A DNA stretch of 64,000 bases from CBDCKN01 sp965219035 (lineage in GTDB: Bacteria > Gemmatimonadota > Gemmatimonadetes > Longimicrobiales > Gaopeijiaceae), in the NCBI GenBank assembly GCA_965219035.1, contig CBDCMR010000003.1, forward strand, positions 434,001 to 498,000, in the 5' to 3' direction. Both the position numbers and the translations under genes were made by a program. Shown piece after piece: positions 1 to 8,611 of the stretch. Positions within the stretch are counted from its first letter, which is position 1, and each line of letters begins with the position of its first letter. The notes beneath the pieces are model-generated. The model saw only the letters and a program-made list of their open reading frames with translations, had not been told where the DNA came from and did not search any database.

Positions 1-1
1 C

Positions 2-2341
2 GGGGTCCAGGGCACGGACGGGCCTCCGGCCACGCTTGATCCACGCTTCATGACCAAGCTCCTCCGGGAGGAGATGGGCTTCGGCGGCCTTCTCCTCACG
101 GACGCCCTGGTCATGGCGGCCCTCGCCGATCGCTACGGAACCGGTGAGCTGGCGGTGCTGGCACTGGAAGCAGGAAGCGACGTCCTGCTCATGCCGAGGG
201 ACGTGACAGAAGCCATCGCGGCCGTCGCCGCCGCCGTGGACGCGGGCCGCGTGGATCCGGGCCGCATCCGGGCCTCGGCCCGCCGGGTGCTCGAGACCAA
301 GGCCCGGGCCGGGCTCCACCGCGGGCGGATGGTGGATCTGGACGCCGTGGACGACGTGGTGGGGAGCGCGGCTCACCTGGCGTTCGCCGACACGGCGGCG
401 ACCCGCTCCATGACCCTTCTCCGGGACCGCGCGGGTGCTGTGCCGGTGTATTCCACAGTGACCCGGAGGATCCTGAGCGTGACCTATGCTCGAGCCGACA
501 ACCTGGTGGCCGGCACGGCCTTCGATGCGGCTCTGGCCGGCAGGGTCGCGTCGCTGCGCCGGGCTCGGGTCGACCCGGACACCCCGGCCGAGACGTACGA
601 CTCCCTGCGCTTCCGGGCCCAAGACGTCGACCTGGTGCTGGTGAGCGCCTACGTGCCGCCCCGGGCGGGAGCCGGTGAGATCGCCACCCCGGACGCCTTG
701 GCCGATTTCATCCGCGAAGTCGGGCAGGAGCGTCCGCTCCTGGTCACCTCGTTCGGGAATCCGTATCTGCTGGTGGCCCTGCCCGACGCACCCGCCTACC
801 TGATCGCCTGGGGAGACCGGGAGGTGTCGCAGGCGGCTGCGGTCCGCGCCCTCTTCGGCGAGACTGCCATCGGCGGACGGCTGCCCATATCCATCCCGCC
901 CTTCCACACAGTAGGGGACGGGCTCATCAGGGCCGTCGGCGATGCTAGCGCTCCTACGCAGACCCCGTCCTCCGGCGCCGTCACGCGTGTCGCGGGCGTA
1001 CCGGATGCCGAGGCCGCGAGAGCCGCCCCCGAGCCTGGTGCCACGGGCGGCGCCGCCGCCGTCGCCGTGTCGATATCAGAGCTCGAGGCAGACGCCGGTT
1101 CCGCTGGGATGAGCTCCCGGCGTCTCCGGGCCCTGGACTACCTGGTGACCGAGGCCATCGCCGACGGAGCGACGCCCGGCGCGGTGGTGGCCGTGGGGCG
1201 CGGCGGAAAGCTGATCTGGCTCCGGGGCTACGGCCGGCTGGATTGGGACGCGTCGGCCGGACCCGCTGACGCGAGCTCGATCTACGATCTGGCCTCTCTC
1301 ACCAAGGTGGTGGGCACGACCACCGCGGCCATGATCCTGGTGGACGAAGGCCGGCTCGATCTGGATGCGGCCGTAGTGGACTATCTTCCGTGGTGGGGCA
1401 GGGGAGACCCGTCCAAGGCCGGCGCCAGCGTCCGACACCTCCTGCTCCACCGCGCAGGGCTGCCACCCTTCCGTCGCTTCTACCTGGAGATAGAGGGGCG
1501 GAGCGCCTACGAGGACGCCATCGGCGATCTCCCGCTCGAGTACACGCCGGGAGACCGCACCGTCTACTCCGACATCGGACTCATGACGGTGGCGTTCATC
1601 ATCGAGGAGGTGACCGGCCAGAGCCTCGACGCGTTCCTCGAGGAGCGGGTGTGGGACCTGCTGGGGATGGCAGACACGGGGTTCCGTCCCGGATCCGAGC
1701 TGCGAGGACGGATCGCGCCCACTGAGGTGGACACGATCTTCAGGGACGTCCACGTGCGCGGTGTGGTCCACGACGAGAACGCGTACGCCATTGGGGGAGT
1801 GGCCGGCCACGCAGGCCTCTTCTCCACGGCGTCCGACCTGTCGGTCCTCGCGCAGGCCCTCCTGAACGGGGGTCGCATCGAGGGCTGCGAGCGGGGAGAC
1901 GCGCCCGCCGCTGGAGACGATCCGAGCCCGGGAGCCGATCCGGGAGCGGGCGTCGGTCCAGGTGCCGGGGATGGACCGGCCTCGGGAGACGGCATGATCT
2001 GCGCCCCCGGATCCTCCGGGGACGTTCGTTTCGTCTCCGAGGCCACCTTGCGACTCTTCACCGAGCGCCATGACGCCTCGGCCAGTCGCGCGCTGGGCTG
2101 GGACACTCCCAGCGGGCGATCCTCGGCCGGGAGCTACCTTACCTCCAGCGCCTTCGGGCACATCGGGTTCACGGGGACATCCATCTGGATCGACTCCGAG
2201 CTCGACCTGTTCGTCGTGCTGCTGACCAACCGGGTGAACCCGACGAGGGACAACTCGAAGCACGTTCCGCTCCGACGGGCAGTGCACGACGCCGCGGCCC
2301 TGGCGATCACAGACCGGGACGTGAGACGACGTGAGCCATAG
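2..2341 (+). CDS. GH3 glycosidase (NagZ-like) fused to serine beta-lactamase-family domain, 5' partial
   Basis: The frame is open from base 2, so the gene begins upstream of the window; the first ATG at 50 is internal to the GH3 fold (TKLLREEMGF, then LLTDAL). Counting from that Met, the end of a GH3 catalytic domain and its C-terminal domain occupy about residues 1-285. A serine-hydrolase domain of the class C beta-lactamase/DD-peptidase type follows from about 360, with SLTK (Ser416, Lys419) and a YSD motif at Tyr506. A Gly/Pro/Asp low-complexity insert lies at about 615-650. GH3 enzymes of this type remove N-acetylglucosamine from muropeptides, and the second domain may act on peptide or ester bonds. 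The neighbouring sodium symporter and sugar kinase suggest wall-sugar recycling. The GH3 active site lies mostly outside the window and cannot be judged. Confidence 0.85.
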   Translation, partial: GVQGTDGPPATLDPRFMTKLLREEMGFGGLLLTDALVMAALADRYGTGELAVLALEAGSDVLLMPRDVTEAIAAVAAAVDAGRVDPGRIRASARRVLETKARAGLHRGRMVDLDAVDDVVGSAAHLAFADTAATRSMTLLRDRAGAVPVYSTVTRRILSVTYARADNLVAGTAFDAALAGRVASLRRARVDPDTPAETYDSLRFRAQDVDLVLVSAYVPPRAGAGEIATPDALADFIREVGQERPLLVTSFGNPYLLVALPDAPAYLIAWGDREVSQAAAVRALFGETAIGGRLPISIPPFHTVGDGLIRAVGDASAPTQTPSSGAVTRVAGVPDAEAARAAPEPGATGGAAAVAVSISELEADAGSAGMSSRRLRALDYLVTEAIADGATPGAVVAVGRGGKLIWLRGYGRLDWDASAGPADASSIYDLASLTKVVGTTTAAMILVDEGRLDLDAAVVDYLPWWGRGDPSKAGASVRHLLLHRAGLPPFRRFYLEIEGRSAYEDAIGDLPLEYTPGDRTVYSDIGLMTVAFIIEEVTGQSLDAFLEERVWDLLGMADTGFRPGSELRGRIAPTEVDTIFRDVHVRGVVHDENAYAIGGVAGHAGLFSTASDLSVLAQALLNGGRIEGCERGDAPAAGDDPSPGADPGAGVGPGAGDGPASGDGMICAPGSSGDVRFVSEATLRLFTERHDASASRALGWDTPSGRSSAGSYLTSSAFGHIGFTGTSIWIDSELDLFVVLLTNRVNPTRDNSKHVPLRRAVHDAAALAITDRDVRRREP

Positions 2342-2371
2342 GTCGACTGGACTCCGCGGGAGCGCCGGTCG

Positions 2372-3892
2372 GTGAGCGCCTTCACGTCTCTCGATCTCTC
2401 CGTACTCCTGGTCTACCTCGTCGGGATCACCGCCTGGGGGGCGTGGCTGGGGCTGGGGCAGACCGGCGGCCGCGATTACTTCCTGGGGAATAGGGAGTTA
2501 CCGTGGGTGGCCGTCATGCTTTCCGTCGTCGCCACGGAGACCAGCACTCTCACCTTCCTCAGCATTCCCGGCGTGTCCTACCTGGGAACCCTGGGCTTCC
2601 TGCAGCTCACCTTCGGATATCTCGCGGGGAGGGTGGTGGTGTCGGCGTTCCTGCTGCCGTCCTACTACCGGGGGGAGCTGAGCACCGCGTACGAGCTCCT
2701 CGAGGGCCGTTTCGGCCAGCGGGCCCGCCGCTTCGCCTCGGCAGTCTTCATGATCACCCGCCTTCTGGCCGACTCAGTGAGGCTCTTCGCCACGGCCATC
2801 CCCCTGGCCCTGGTGACCGGCTGGGATTATCCCGTGTCCATAGCCGTCATCGGTGTGATGACGGTGGTCTACACGTACTTCGGGGGGATCACGGCGGTGA
2901 TCTGGGTGGACGCCGTCCAGATGGGCCTCTATCTGTTGGGAGCGCTGGTGGCCATGGTGGCCCTCCAGGAGATCGTCCCGGGTGGATGGACCGGCATCTT
3001 CGCCAGCGCGCGTGAAGCCGGGAAGATGGCCGTCTTCGACCTGTCCTTCGACTTCGCCATCCCGTACACGCTCTGGGCCGGCGTCCTGGGCGGAGGCTTC
3101 CTCACCATGGCCTCCCACGGCACCGATCAGCTCATCGTCCAGCGCCTTCTCACCTGCCGGGACCTGGACTCCAGCCAGAAGGCGCTCGTGGGGAGCGGCG
3201 TGGTCGTCATGATCCAGTTCGCCATCTTCCTTCTGGTGGGGCTCGGCCTGTGGGCGTATTACGGCGGTCAGGAGTTCAGCCGGAGAGACGAGATCTTCGC
3301 CAGCTTCGTGGTGAACGTGCTCCCCGCCGGCATAACGGGACTGCTCATCGCCGGAGTGTTCGCCGCGGCCATGTCGTCGCTGTCCTCATCCATCAACTCG
3401 TTGGCGTCGGCTACGGCGTACGACTTCTGGGTGCCCCTGGTCGGCGCCGAGGATGACGAGGCCCGGGTCCTCCAGGCAGGGAAGCTCTTCACGCTCGTGT
3501 GGGCCGCACTGCTCATCGGTGGAGCCGTGCTCTTCATCCCCCTCAGCGAGGGAACCACTGCGGTGGAGGTGGCGCTGGCCGTCGCGTCCATGGTATACGG
3601 CGGTCTTCTCGGAGCGTTTGTTCTGGCGGTTCGGTCGAGCCGCGCCGACCAGCGGAGCGTCATCCTGGGGATGATCGCCGGGATCGCGGTGGTCACGTCC
3701 ATCTGGCTCTTCGCTCGTACTGTCGTGGCCTGGCCATGGTTCGTCCCCATCGGCACGGCGGTGACGGTGGTGATGGGCTGGACGCTAGGTGGCGGGTGTC
3801 CCGCCGATGCCCGTTCCGCCGATGCGCGTCCCGCCGATGTGCGTTCCGCCGATTCACCTAGTGCCGATTCGCGTACCCCCGAAGCCGTATGA
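2372..3892 (+). CDS. Sodium:solute symporter (SSS family)
   Basis: This is a 506-residue polytopic membrane protein beginning with GTG. It has the N-terminal features of SSS permeases: a helix starting near residue 9, a GRDYFLGNR loop, then VVATETSTLTFLSIPG. The rest is hydrophobic in about 13 segments. It probably imports a sugar or amino sugar with Na+. It starts 30 bp after the GH3 fusion, and its stop overlaps the start of the sugar kinase (ATGA), so the three genes look co-transcribed. The last 30 residues are a degenerate five-residue repeat, unlike the rest of the protein. The family is certain but the substrate is inferred from the neighbours. Confidence 0.88.
   Translation: MSAFTSLDLSVLLVYLVGITAWGAWLGLGQTGGRDYFLGNRELPWVAVMLSVVATETSTLTFLSIPGVSYLGTLGFLQLTFGYLAGRVVVSAFLLPSYYRGELSTAYELLEGRFGQRARRFASAVFMITRLLADSVRLFATAIPLALVTGWDYPVSIAVIGVMTVVYTYFGGITAVIWVDAVQMGLYLLGALVAMVALQEIVPGGWTGIFASAREAGKMAVFDLSFDFAIPYTLWAGVLGGGFLTMASHGTDQLIVQRLLTCRDLDSSQKALVGSGVVVMIQFAIFLLVGLGLWAYYGGQEFSRRDEIFASFVVNVLPAGITGLLIAGVFAAAMSSLSSSINSLASATAYDFWVPLVGAEDDEARVLQAGKLFTLVWAALLIGGAVLFIPLSEGTTAVEVALAVASMVYGGLLGAFVLAVRSSRADQRSVILGMIAGIAVVTSIWLFARTVVAWPWFVPIGTAVTVVMGWTLGGGCPADARSADARPADVRSADSPSADSRTPEAV
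3801..3875 (+). repeat. Five imperfect 15-bp tandem repeats in the symporter C-terminus
   Basis: The unit resembles CCGCCGATGCGCGTT and encodes ADARS/ADARP/ADVRS/ADSPS/ADSRT. It lies in the cytoplasmic tail of the symporter, just before the overlap with the kinase start. The in-frame unit length means copy-number change would alter tail length only. Confidence 0.8.
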
Positions 3893-4809
3893 GCCTCTTC
3901 GTCGGTGTGGATGGAGGAGGCACCCGGACCCGGGCCGTGGTCATGGACGCAGAGGGCCAGGAGCTGGCTCGGGCCGAAGGACCACCCACCCTGATCGATC
4001 AGGCGAATCCGCGAGCCACCATCGGCGTGATCACCCACGTATGTCGCCAGGCCGTGGGTGATGCGGGTGCCACACTTCCGGCAAGAGTCCTTTGGGCCGG
4101 CATCGCCGGGGCGGGGAGCGATCCGGCCCGGAGTGTGGTCCAGGAGGCGCTTCAGGAGGCGGGCATGGCCGAGACCGTCCACGTCGGCACAGACGCCAGG
4201 GCCGCGTTCCACGACGCGTTCGGATCGGAGCCGGGGATCCTCCTCATCTCGGGGACGGGCTCCATCGCCCTGGGCCGAGGGGTCGATGGGTCCACGGTCC
4301 GTATCGGGGGCTGGGGAGTTCTACTCGGTGACGAGGGAAGCGGCTACGCCATGGGCATGGCGGCCCTTCGGGCGGTCGTGCGGGGAGAGGACGGCCGTAG
4401 CATGAAGACGCGACTTCGCGATCCGATCCTCGAAAAGCTCGGTGCGGACCGTCCCGAAGACCTGATCGCCTGGATCGCCATGGCCAGCAAGGCGGATGTC
4501 GCCGCTCTCGTCCCCATCGTGTGCGACCAGGCCGAGACAGGCGAAGAGGTGGCGGGGACCATCGTAGAGAACGCCGTGGAGGATCTGGTGGCCCATGTCC
4601 TTACCGTGGTGAAGCGCCTGGGCCCCTGGCCCGGGCGTCCGGCGGTGGCGCTGGCCGGTGGGCTCATCGACGAGGACGGGCCGCTCCGGCAGCGCGTGTC
4701 GGTGGCCATAGGGGGTCTGCTCTGCCAGGCACGTGACCGCGTAGTGGACGCCGCCCGGGGGGCGGCCCACTTGGCCATCGAGTCGGCGGAGGGAGAGTCG
4801 GCGGACTGA
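3889..4809 (+). CDS. BadF/BadG/BcrA-type ATPase, probable N-acetylglucosamine kinase
   Basis: This is a 306-residue ASKHA-fold kinase. The phosphate-1 loop DGGGTRTRA is at residues 8-16, the SGTGS phosphate-2 loop at 121-125, and GDEGSG at 147-152. Members phosphorylate GlcNAc or related amino sugars, while others activate benzoyl-CoA reductase. The GH3 and symporter genes immediately upstream favour the amino-sugar role. The start ATG overlaps the symporter stop, which suggests translational coupling. The gene is convergent with dapD after a 65-bp gap with no clear terminator. Confidence 0.85.
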   Translation: MSLFVGVDGGGTRTRAVVMDAEGQELARAEGPPTLIDQANPRATIGVITHVCRQAVGDAGATLPARVLWAGIAGAGSDPARSVVQEALQEAGMAETVHVGTDARAAFHDAFGSEPGILLISGTGSIALGRGVDGSTVRIGGWGVLLGDEGSGYAMGMAALRAVVRGEDGRSMKTRLRDPILEKLGADRPEDLIAWIAMASKADVAALVPIVCDQAETGEEVAGTIVENAVEDLVAHVLTVVKRLGPWPGRPAVALAGGLIDEDGPLRQRVSVAIGGLLCQARDRVVDAARGAAHLAIESAEGESAD

Positions 4810-4874
4810 TGAGGCGTGCCCGGGTGGCGAGCTTGTCGTCCGCCGTTGGACCGAGCCCCCCGGCGACGCCCCCT

Positions 4875-5720
4875 TCAGCGGAGTGCGTCCTCCAGGGCCG
4901 TGGCGGCGTCCGTAGACGCATCGCGGTACTTCACGATGACGGGTGCGTACAGATGGACTCCCTGCTCCCGTGCGAAGTCGCTGTTCACCGCCCGCGAGCC
5001 GGGGACGACCACGGCGCCGGGAGGGATGGTCAGGGGGCCGTTGGGCGTGCCCCGGTACGTCTCCTCCCGAACCAGGTCGCATACGGTGGTGGAAGAAGTG
5101 AGCTGAACGCCCGGCGCCAGCACCGCTCGCTCTCCCACCAGGGTCCCCTCGAAGACGCCCACGTTGCCGCCGATCATGGCGTCGTCCTCTACGATCACCG
5201 GCCGCAACCCCACGGGCTCGAGCACGCCGCCCAGTTGCGCGCCGGCGCTCAGGTGCACCCACTCACCGACCTGGGCACACGAGCCCACCAGTGCATGAGA
5301 GTCGATCATCGTGTCCCGGCCCACGTACGCTCCGATGTTCACGAAGGCCGGCGGCATGATGATCACATTCTCGCCGAGGAACGCGCCGGAGCGCACTGAG
5401 CTGCCCCCCGGAACGATCCGGATGTTCTCCTCGACGCCGCGCGTGTCCCGGAGCGGGAGCGTGTCCTTGTCGTAGTAAGACGCCGGGCTGGCGGGGAACT
5501 CCCGGGTTCGCCCGACGCGGAACGCCAGGAGAATCCCGGTCTTCACCCACTCTACGGCCCGCCACTCACCCTCCTCTTTCTCGGCCGAGCGCACTTCGCC
5601 TCGGGTGAGGGCGTTCAGGAGCTGGGTGACGGCGGTCCGGGCCTCTGAAATGCTCTCGCCGAGATCCGACGCGGCCAAACGGACGATGGTGGCTTTCAGC
5701 GCCTCCGTATCCACCGTCAA
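4875..5720 (-). CDS. dapD: Tetrahydrodipicolinate N-succinyltransferase
   Basis: This enzyme acylates L-tetrahydrodipicolinate in lysine/meso-diaminopimelate synthesis. The 281-residue product has a short helical N-terminus, then the left-handed beta-helix of hexapeptide-repeat transferases (about residues 100-230: SGAFLGENVIIMPPAFVNIG, DDAMIGGN, VFEGTLVG). The length fits DapD. The start is uncertain: a TTG at 5720 overlaps the dapA stop as TTGA, and a GTG at 5714 is the alternative; no strong Shine-Dalgarno decides between them. It is the last gene of the minus-strand operon. An acetyl rather than succinyl donor cannot be excluded from sequence alone. Confidence 0.9.
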   Translation of the reverse strand: MTVDTEALKATIVRLAASDLGESISEARTAVTQLLNALTRGEVRSAEKEEGEWRAVEWVKTGILLAFRVGRTREFPASPASYYDKDTLPLRDTRGVEENIRIVPGGSSVRSGAFLGENVIIMPPAFVNIGAYVGRDTMIDSHALVGSCAQVGEWVHLSAGAQLGGVLEPVGLRPVIVEDDAMIGGNVGVFEGTLVGERAVLAPGVQLTSSTTVCDLVREETYRGTPNGPLTIPPGAVVVPGSRAVNSDFAREQGVHLYAPVIVKYRDASTDAATALEDALR

Positions 5721-6622
5721 CCGACCATCTCGGCTTCCAGCAGCCCGGCCTCGGCCAGGGCGTGACGGAGGCGGGACTCGTTCGCGGCATCCAGGGGCAC
5801 CAGGGGCAGGCGGTACCTTGCCTCCAGACGCCCCATGATCGCCAGGGCCGCCTTCACCGGTACCGGATTCGTCTCGACGAAGTTGGCCTGCATGAGGGGC
5901 AGCAGCCGGTAGTGGAGCGTGCGCGCCTCGTCGTAGTCCCCACGGAGCGCGGCGCCCACCAAGCGGGACATGAGGCTGGGCGCTTCGTTGGCCACCACCG
6001 AGATCACCCCGTCGGCCCCGGCGGCGATGATGGGCAGGGTAAGGCTGTCGTCTCCCGAGAGCACCAGAAACCCCTCGGGCCGCTCCCTCACGATCGTCAT
6101 GATCTGGTTCATGTCTCCCGAGGCCTCTTTGACACCCACGATGTTGTCCACCTCGGTGAGCGCCAACAGGGTCTCGGGGAGGACGTTGGAAGAGGTTCGC
6201 CCAGGAACGTTGTACACCACGACGGGGCAGTCGACTGCTCCGGCCACTGCACGGTAATGCTCGACAAGCCCCCGCTGGCTGGGCTTGTTGTACGCCGGAC
6301 TCACGGAGAGGATGCCATCGGCACCGGCCTCCCGTGCCGCCCGTGCCCGACGGACCACGTCGGCCGTGTCGCTGCCGCCCGCCCCCGCCAGGACCGGCAC
6401 CCGTCCCTGAGCAGCGCTGACGATCTCGTGCACAACGAGGGCCTGTTCGTCGGCCGACAGGGTGGCGCTCTCGCCGGTGGTGCCGCACGGCACCATGACC
6501 CCGACACCGCCGTCGATCTGGAAGTGCACGTGGCGACGGAGGGCGTCCGTGTCTACGGATCCGTCCTCGCGGAAGGGTGTGACCAGGGCCACACCCACGC
6601 CTCTGAAACGGTCGGCGTCCAT
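5717..6622 (-). CDS. dapA: 4-hydroxy-tetrahydrodipicolinate synthase
   Basis: This enzyme condenses pyruvate and aspartate semialdehyde, the first committed lysine-branch step. The 301-residue protein has GTTGE (47-51), Tyr111 and Tyr137 (VVYNVPGR) and the Schiff-base Lys165 (GVKEASGD). The length is typical. It lies 33 bp downstream of the eroded dapB and overlaps dapD. A second DapA-family protein is encoded at 13946-14863, but the operon context marks this copy as the lysine enzyme. Confidence 0.95.
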   Translation of the reverse strand: MDADRFRGVGVALVTPFREDGSVDTDALRRHVHFQIDGGVGVMVPCGTTGESATLSADEQALVVHEIVSAAQGRVPVLAGAGGSDTADVVRRARAAREAGADGILSVSPAYNKPSQRGLVEHYRAVAGAVDCPVVVYNVPGRTSSNVLPETLLALTEVDNIVGVKEASGDMNQIMTIVRERPEGFLVLSGDDSLTLPIIAAGADGVISVVANEAPSLMSRLVGAALRGDYDEARTLHYRLLPLMQANFVETNPVPVKAALAIMGRLEARYRLPLVPLDAANESRLRHALAEAGLLEAEMVG

Positions 6623-6655
6623 GTTCCTCTCCTTCTCTCGTTCAAAGCATCCAAT

Positions 6656-7092
6656 CTAGCCGAATCGCTCGGCGAGCATGTCGTCGAGCGTGAACACACC
6701 GGGGCGGCCCCGAATCCACTCAGCCGCCTCCACCGCGCCCCGGGCGAAGCCGGCCCGGCCTCGGGCCTCGTGGCGCAGCTCGATGCGGTCGTCGGGTCCC
6801 TCGAGCCGGATCACGTGGGTCCCGGGCGTCTCGCCGGCCCGCTGGCTGGCTACGTACAGCACCTGTGCGTCGGGGGCACCGCCCGGGGGTGCTTCGGCCC
6901 AGCGCCCTTTGCGGTCGAGCTCCTCTACCAACAGGTCCGCCAGATGGATAGCCGTCCCGCTCGTGTGATCGATCTTGTGCCGGTGGTGCGCCGATGTTGC
7001 GGGTCACGGCACCAAGCACGCTGAATTCGATGGCCACGTCGGCATCGTCCAGGGACTCGGGCGTGACTTCACCCGAGTCCAGGACGGGACGC
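6656..7092 (-). pseudogene. dapB: dapB remnant (4-hydroxy-tetrahydrodipicolinate reductase), N-terminus and middle lost
   Basis: The 3' part reads as the DapB C-terminus: the substrate/catalytic motif HHRHKIDHTSGTA, then RAGETPGTHV, DRIELRHEARGRAGFA and GAVEAAEWI. In a different frame just upstream lies an N-terminal-domain piece, DDADVAIEFSVLGAVTRN. The two meet near 6985-6992. The roughly 60 residues that normally separate them (GTTGW region, ANFS segment) are absent, as is the whole N-terminal Rossmann start with its GxxGRMG loop. The 5' side is replaced by a dispersed repeat (7093-7160). A functional reductase cannot be made from this copy. Diaminopimelate synthesis would then need another dapB elsewhere, or the assembly is wrong here. 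Confidence 0.85.
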
Positions 7093-7160
7093 GTCGTCCA
7101 GCCTTGATACGGCACCCCGACCCTCTTGGTGGCTCGCGAACTTCGGCAACGGAACACTAG
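7093..7160. repeat. Dispersed repeat, copy 1 (between dapB remnant and lysC)
   Basis: This 68-bp segment is nearly identical to 12666-12733, and its last 40 bases match 60893-60934. It ends GGCAACGGAACACTAG. The terminal CTA on the plus strand is the TAG stop codon of lysC on the minus strand. The 5' part of dapB is missing exactly on its other side. It looks like a short non-coding mobile or REP-like element. Confidence 0.75.
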
Positions 7161-8611
7161 GTCCTTCTGAGCTCGATGAGCGACAGGTGGAGTTTGCGGA
7201 CCAACTCGGGCGCGTCGACCTCGTCCACCACGAAGCTGATGCTGACGTCGGAAGCCTGGGAGATCAGGTAGACCGGCGTCTTCTCCACGGCCCAGAACAC
7301 CAGGGCGTCGAGTCCCGGCTCCCGCAGGAGTCCGCGGCCGACGACCGTGACGGTGGCGACGTCCTCTATCACGTCCACTTCGGAGAATACCGAGAGAGCC
7401 CGCCGCACTTCCGTCAGCCCCTGGTCCCGGTCCACGGTGAAGGCCGTGCTGCTGTGGGATGTCGCCACCAGGTCCACGGGTACTCGATGGCTTGCCAGCA
7501 CCGCGAAGACCCGGGCGAGGAATCCGTACGCCATGGCCGTGGGAAACGCCCGTACCTCGATGAGGGCGACGTCGGGCTTCTGTGCAACCGCGGCGAAGGC
7601 GGCCGTGTCCCGCCGGTCGAAGTGGATGAGCGTTCCCTCCCGCTCGGGTGCGAACGCGTTTTTGATCCGGAGGAGCACATCCCGGGCGATGGCGTGCTTG
7701 ACGGCCGACGGGTGGACGACCCGCGCCCCGAAGTAGGCGAGCTCCACCGCCTCGCCGAAGCCCACCTCGGGAAGGACCTCGGCGGCCCGAACCAGGTTGG
7801 GGTCTCCCGAGTACATGCCGTCCACGTCGGTCCAGATCACCACTTCCGATGCGTCCAGGGCGGCTCCGAGAAGTGCCGCGGTGAAGTCGGATCCCCCCCG
7901 GCCCAGCGTGGTAGTGCTCCCGCCCGCCTCGCTCCCGATGAAGCCCTGAACCACGGGCACCGTGCCGGCGTCGAGAAGGGGCCGGATGCGCTCCGGAGCC
8001 AGCCGTCCAATGGCGTCCACGTCCGGGATGGCGGCGCCGAATCCGGCGTCCGTCCAGACGATACTTCGGGCGTCCTTGCCGGTGGCCGACACGCCCTCGG
8101 CCGTCAGCGCCGCCACGGTCAGCTCGACCGCAAGGTCTTCGCCGGCCGCCATCATCTGATCCCTCAAGCGTAGCGGATCCGCGCCGGGCGCAGGGGGCAG
8201 GAGCGCCGACACCCGGTCCAGGATCTGGTCGATTCGGGTGGCCACGGCGGCGCGCTCCGGGCCTTCGTCGATCAGCTCCAGCAGCGCGTCGTGGTGACGC
8301 CGGCGTAGACCCTCGACGACGTGTGAGGGATCGGACGCCCGCGAGGCGTCGTCCGGCCCCCCCACCAGCCCGCCCAGCTCGTCGCTGACGCCGGCCATGG
8401 CGGAGACCACGACCACAGCGGGATCGTTCTGATCCCGGATGATACGGGCAAGGGCTCTCAGCCGTTCGGCCCCGTCCACCGAAGTCCCTCCGAACTTGTG
8501 GATGCGGGGGACCGCGGTCGTCGGGCCGCCCGCGAGCTCGTGGGCCGAACCTACCCGCTCCGAGGTCTCGCCGCAGAGGTCGATGTCCGTGAGGGTCGAT
8601 CGGTCCGTCAT
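7157..8611 (-). CDS. lysC: Aspartate kinase
   Basis: This enzyme phosphorylates aspartate at the head of the lysine/threonine/methionine pathway. Starting at ATG 8611 (overlapping the asd stop as ATGA), the product is 484 residues. KFGGTS is at 39-44, followed by the kinase domain with GRGGSDFTA and a C-terminal pair of ACT domains (about 330-484). The single-chain, long form resembles monofunctional LysC of the E. coli type and is expected to be feedback regulated through the ACT domains. The stop codon lies inside the adjacent repeat, so the last residues may differ from the ancestral ones. Confidence 0.93.
   Translation of the reverse strand: MTDRSTLTDIDLCGETSERVGSAHELAGGPTTAVPRIHKFGGTSVDGAERLRALARIIRDQNDPAVVVVSAMAGVSDELGGLVGGPDDASRASDPSHVVEGLRRRHHDALLELIDEGPERAAVATRIDQILDRVSALLPPAPGADPLRLRDQMMAAGEDLAVELTVAALTAEGVSATGKDARSIVWTDAGFGAAIPDVDAIGRLAPERIRPLLDAGTVPVVQGFIGSEAGGSTTTLGRGGSDFTAALLGAALDASEVVIWTDVDGMYSGDPNLVRAAEVLPEVGFGEAVELAYFGARVVHPSAVKHAIARDVLLRIKNAFAPEREGTLIHFDRRDTAAFAAVAQKPDVALIEVRAFPTAMAYGFLARVFAVLASHRVPVDLVATSHSSTAFTVDRDQGLTEVRRALSVFSEVDVIEDVATVTVVGRGLLREPGLDALVFWAVEKTPVYLISQASDVSISFVVDEVDAPELVRKLHLSLIELRRT

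Noticed and set aside
1076..2287. 403-residue minus-strand ORF opposite the GH3/beta-lactamase gene
   Set aside because: Shadow ORF; the plus strand carries SxxK and YSD active-site motifs.
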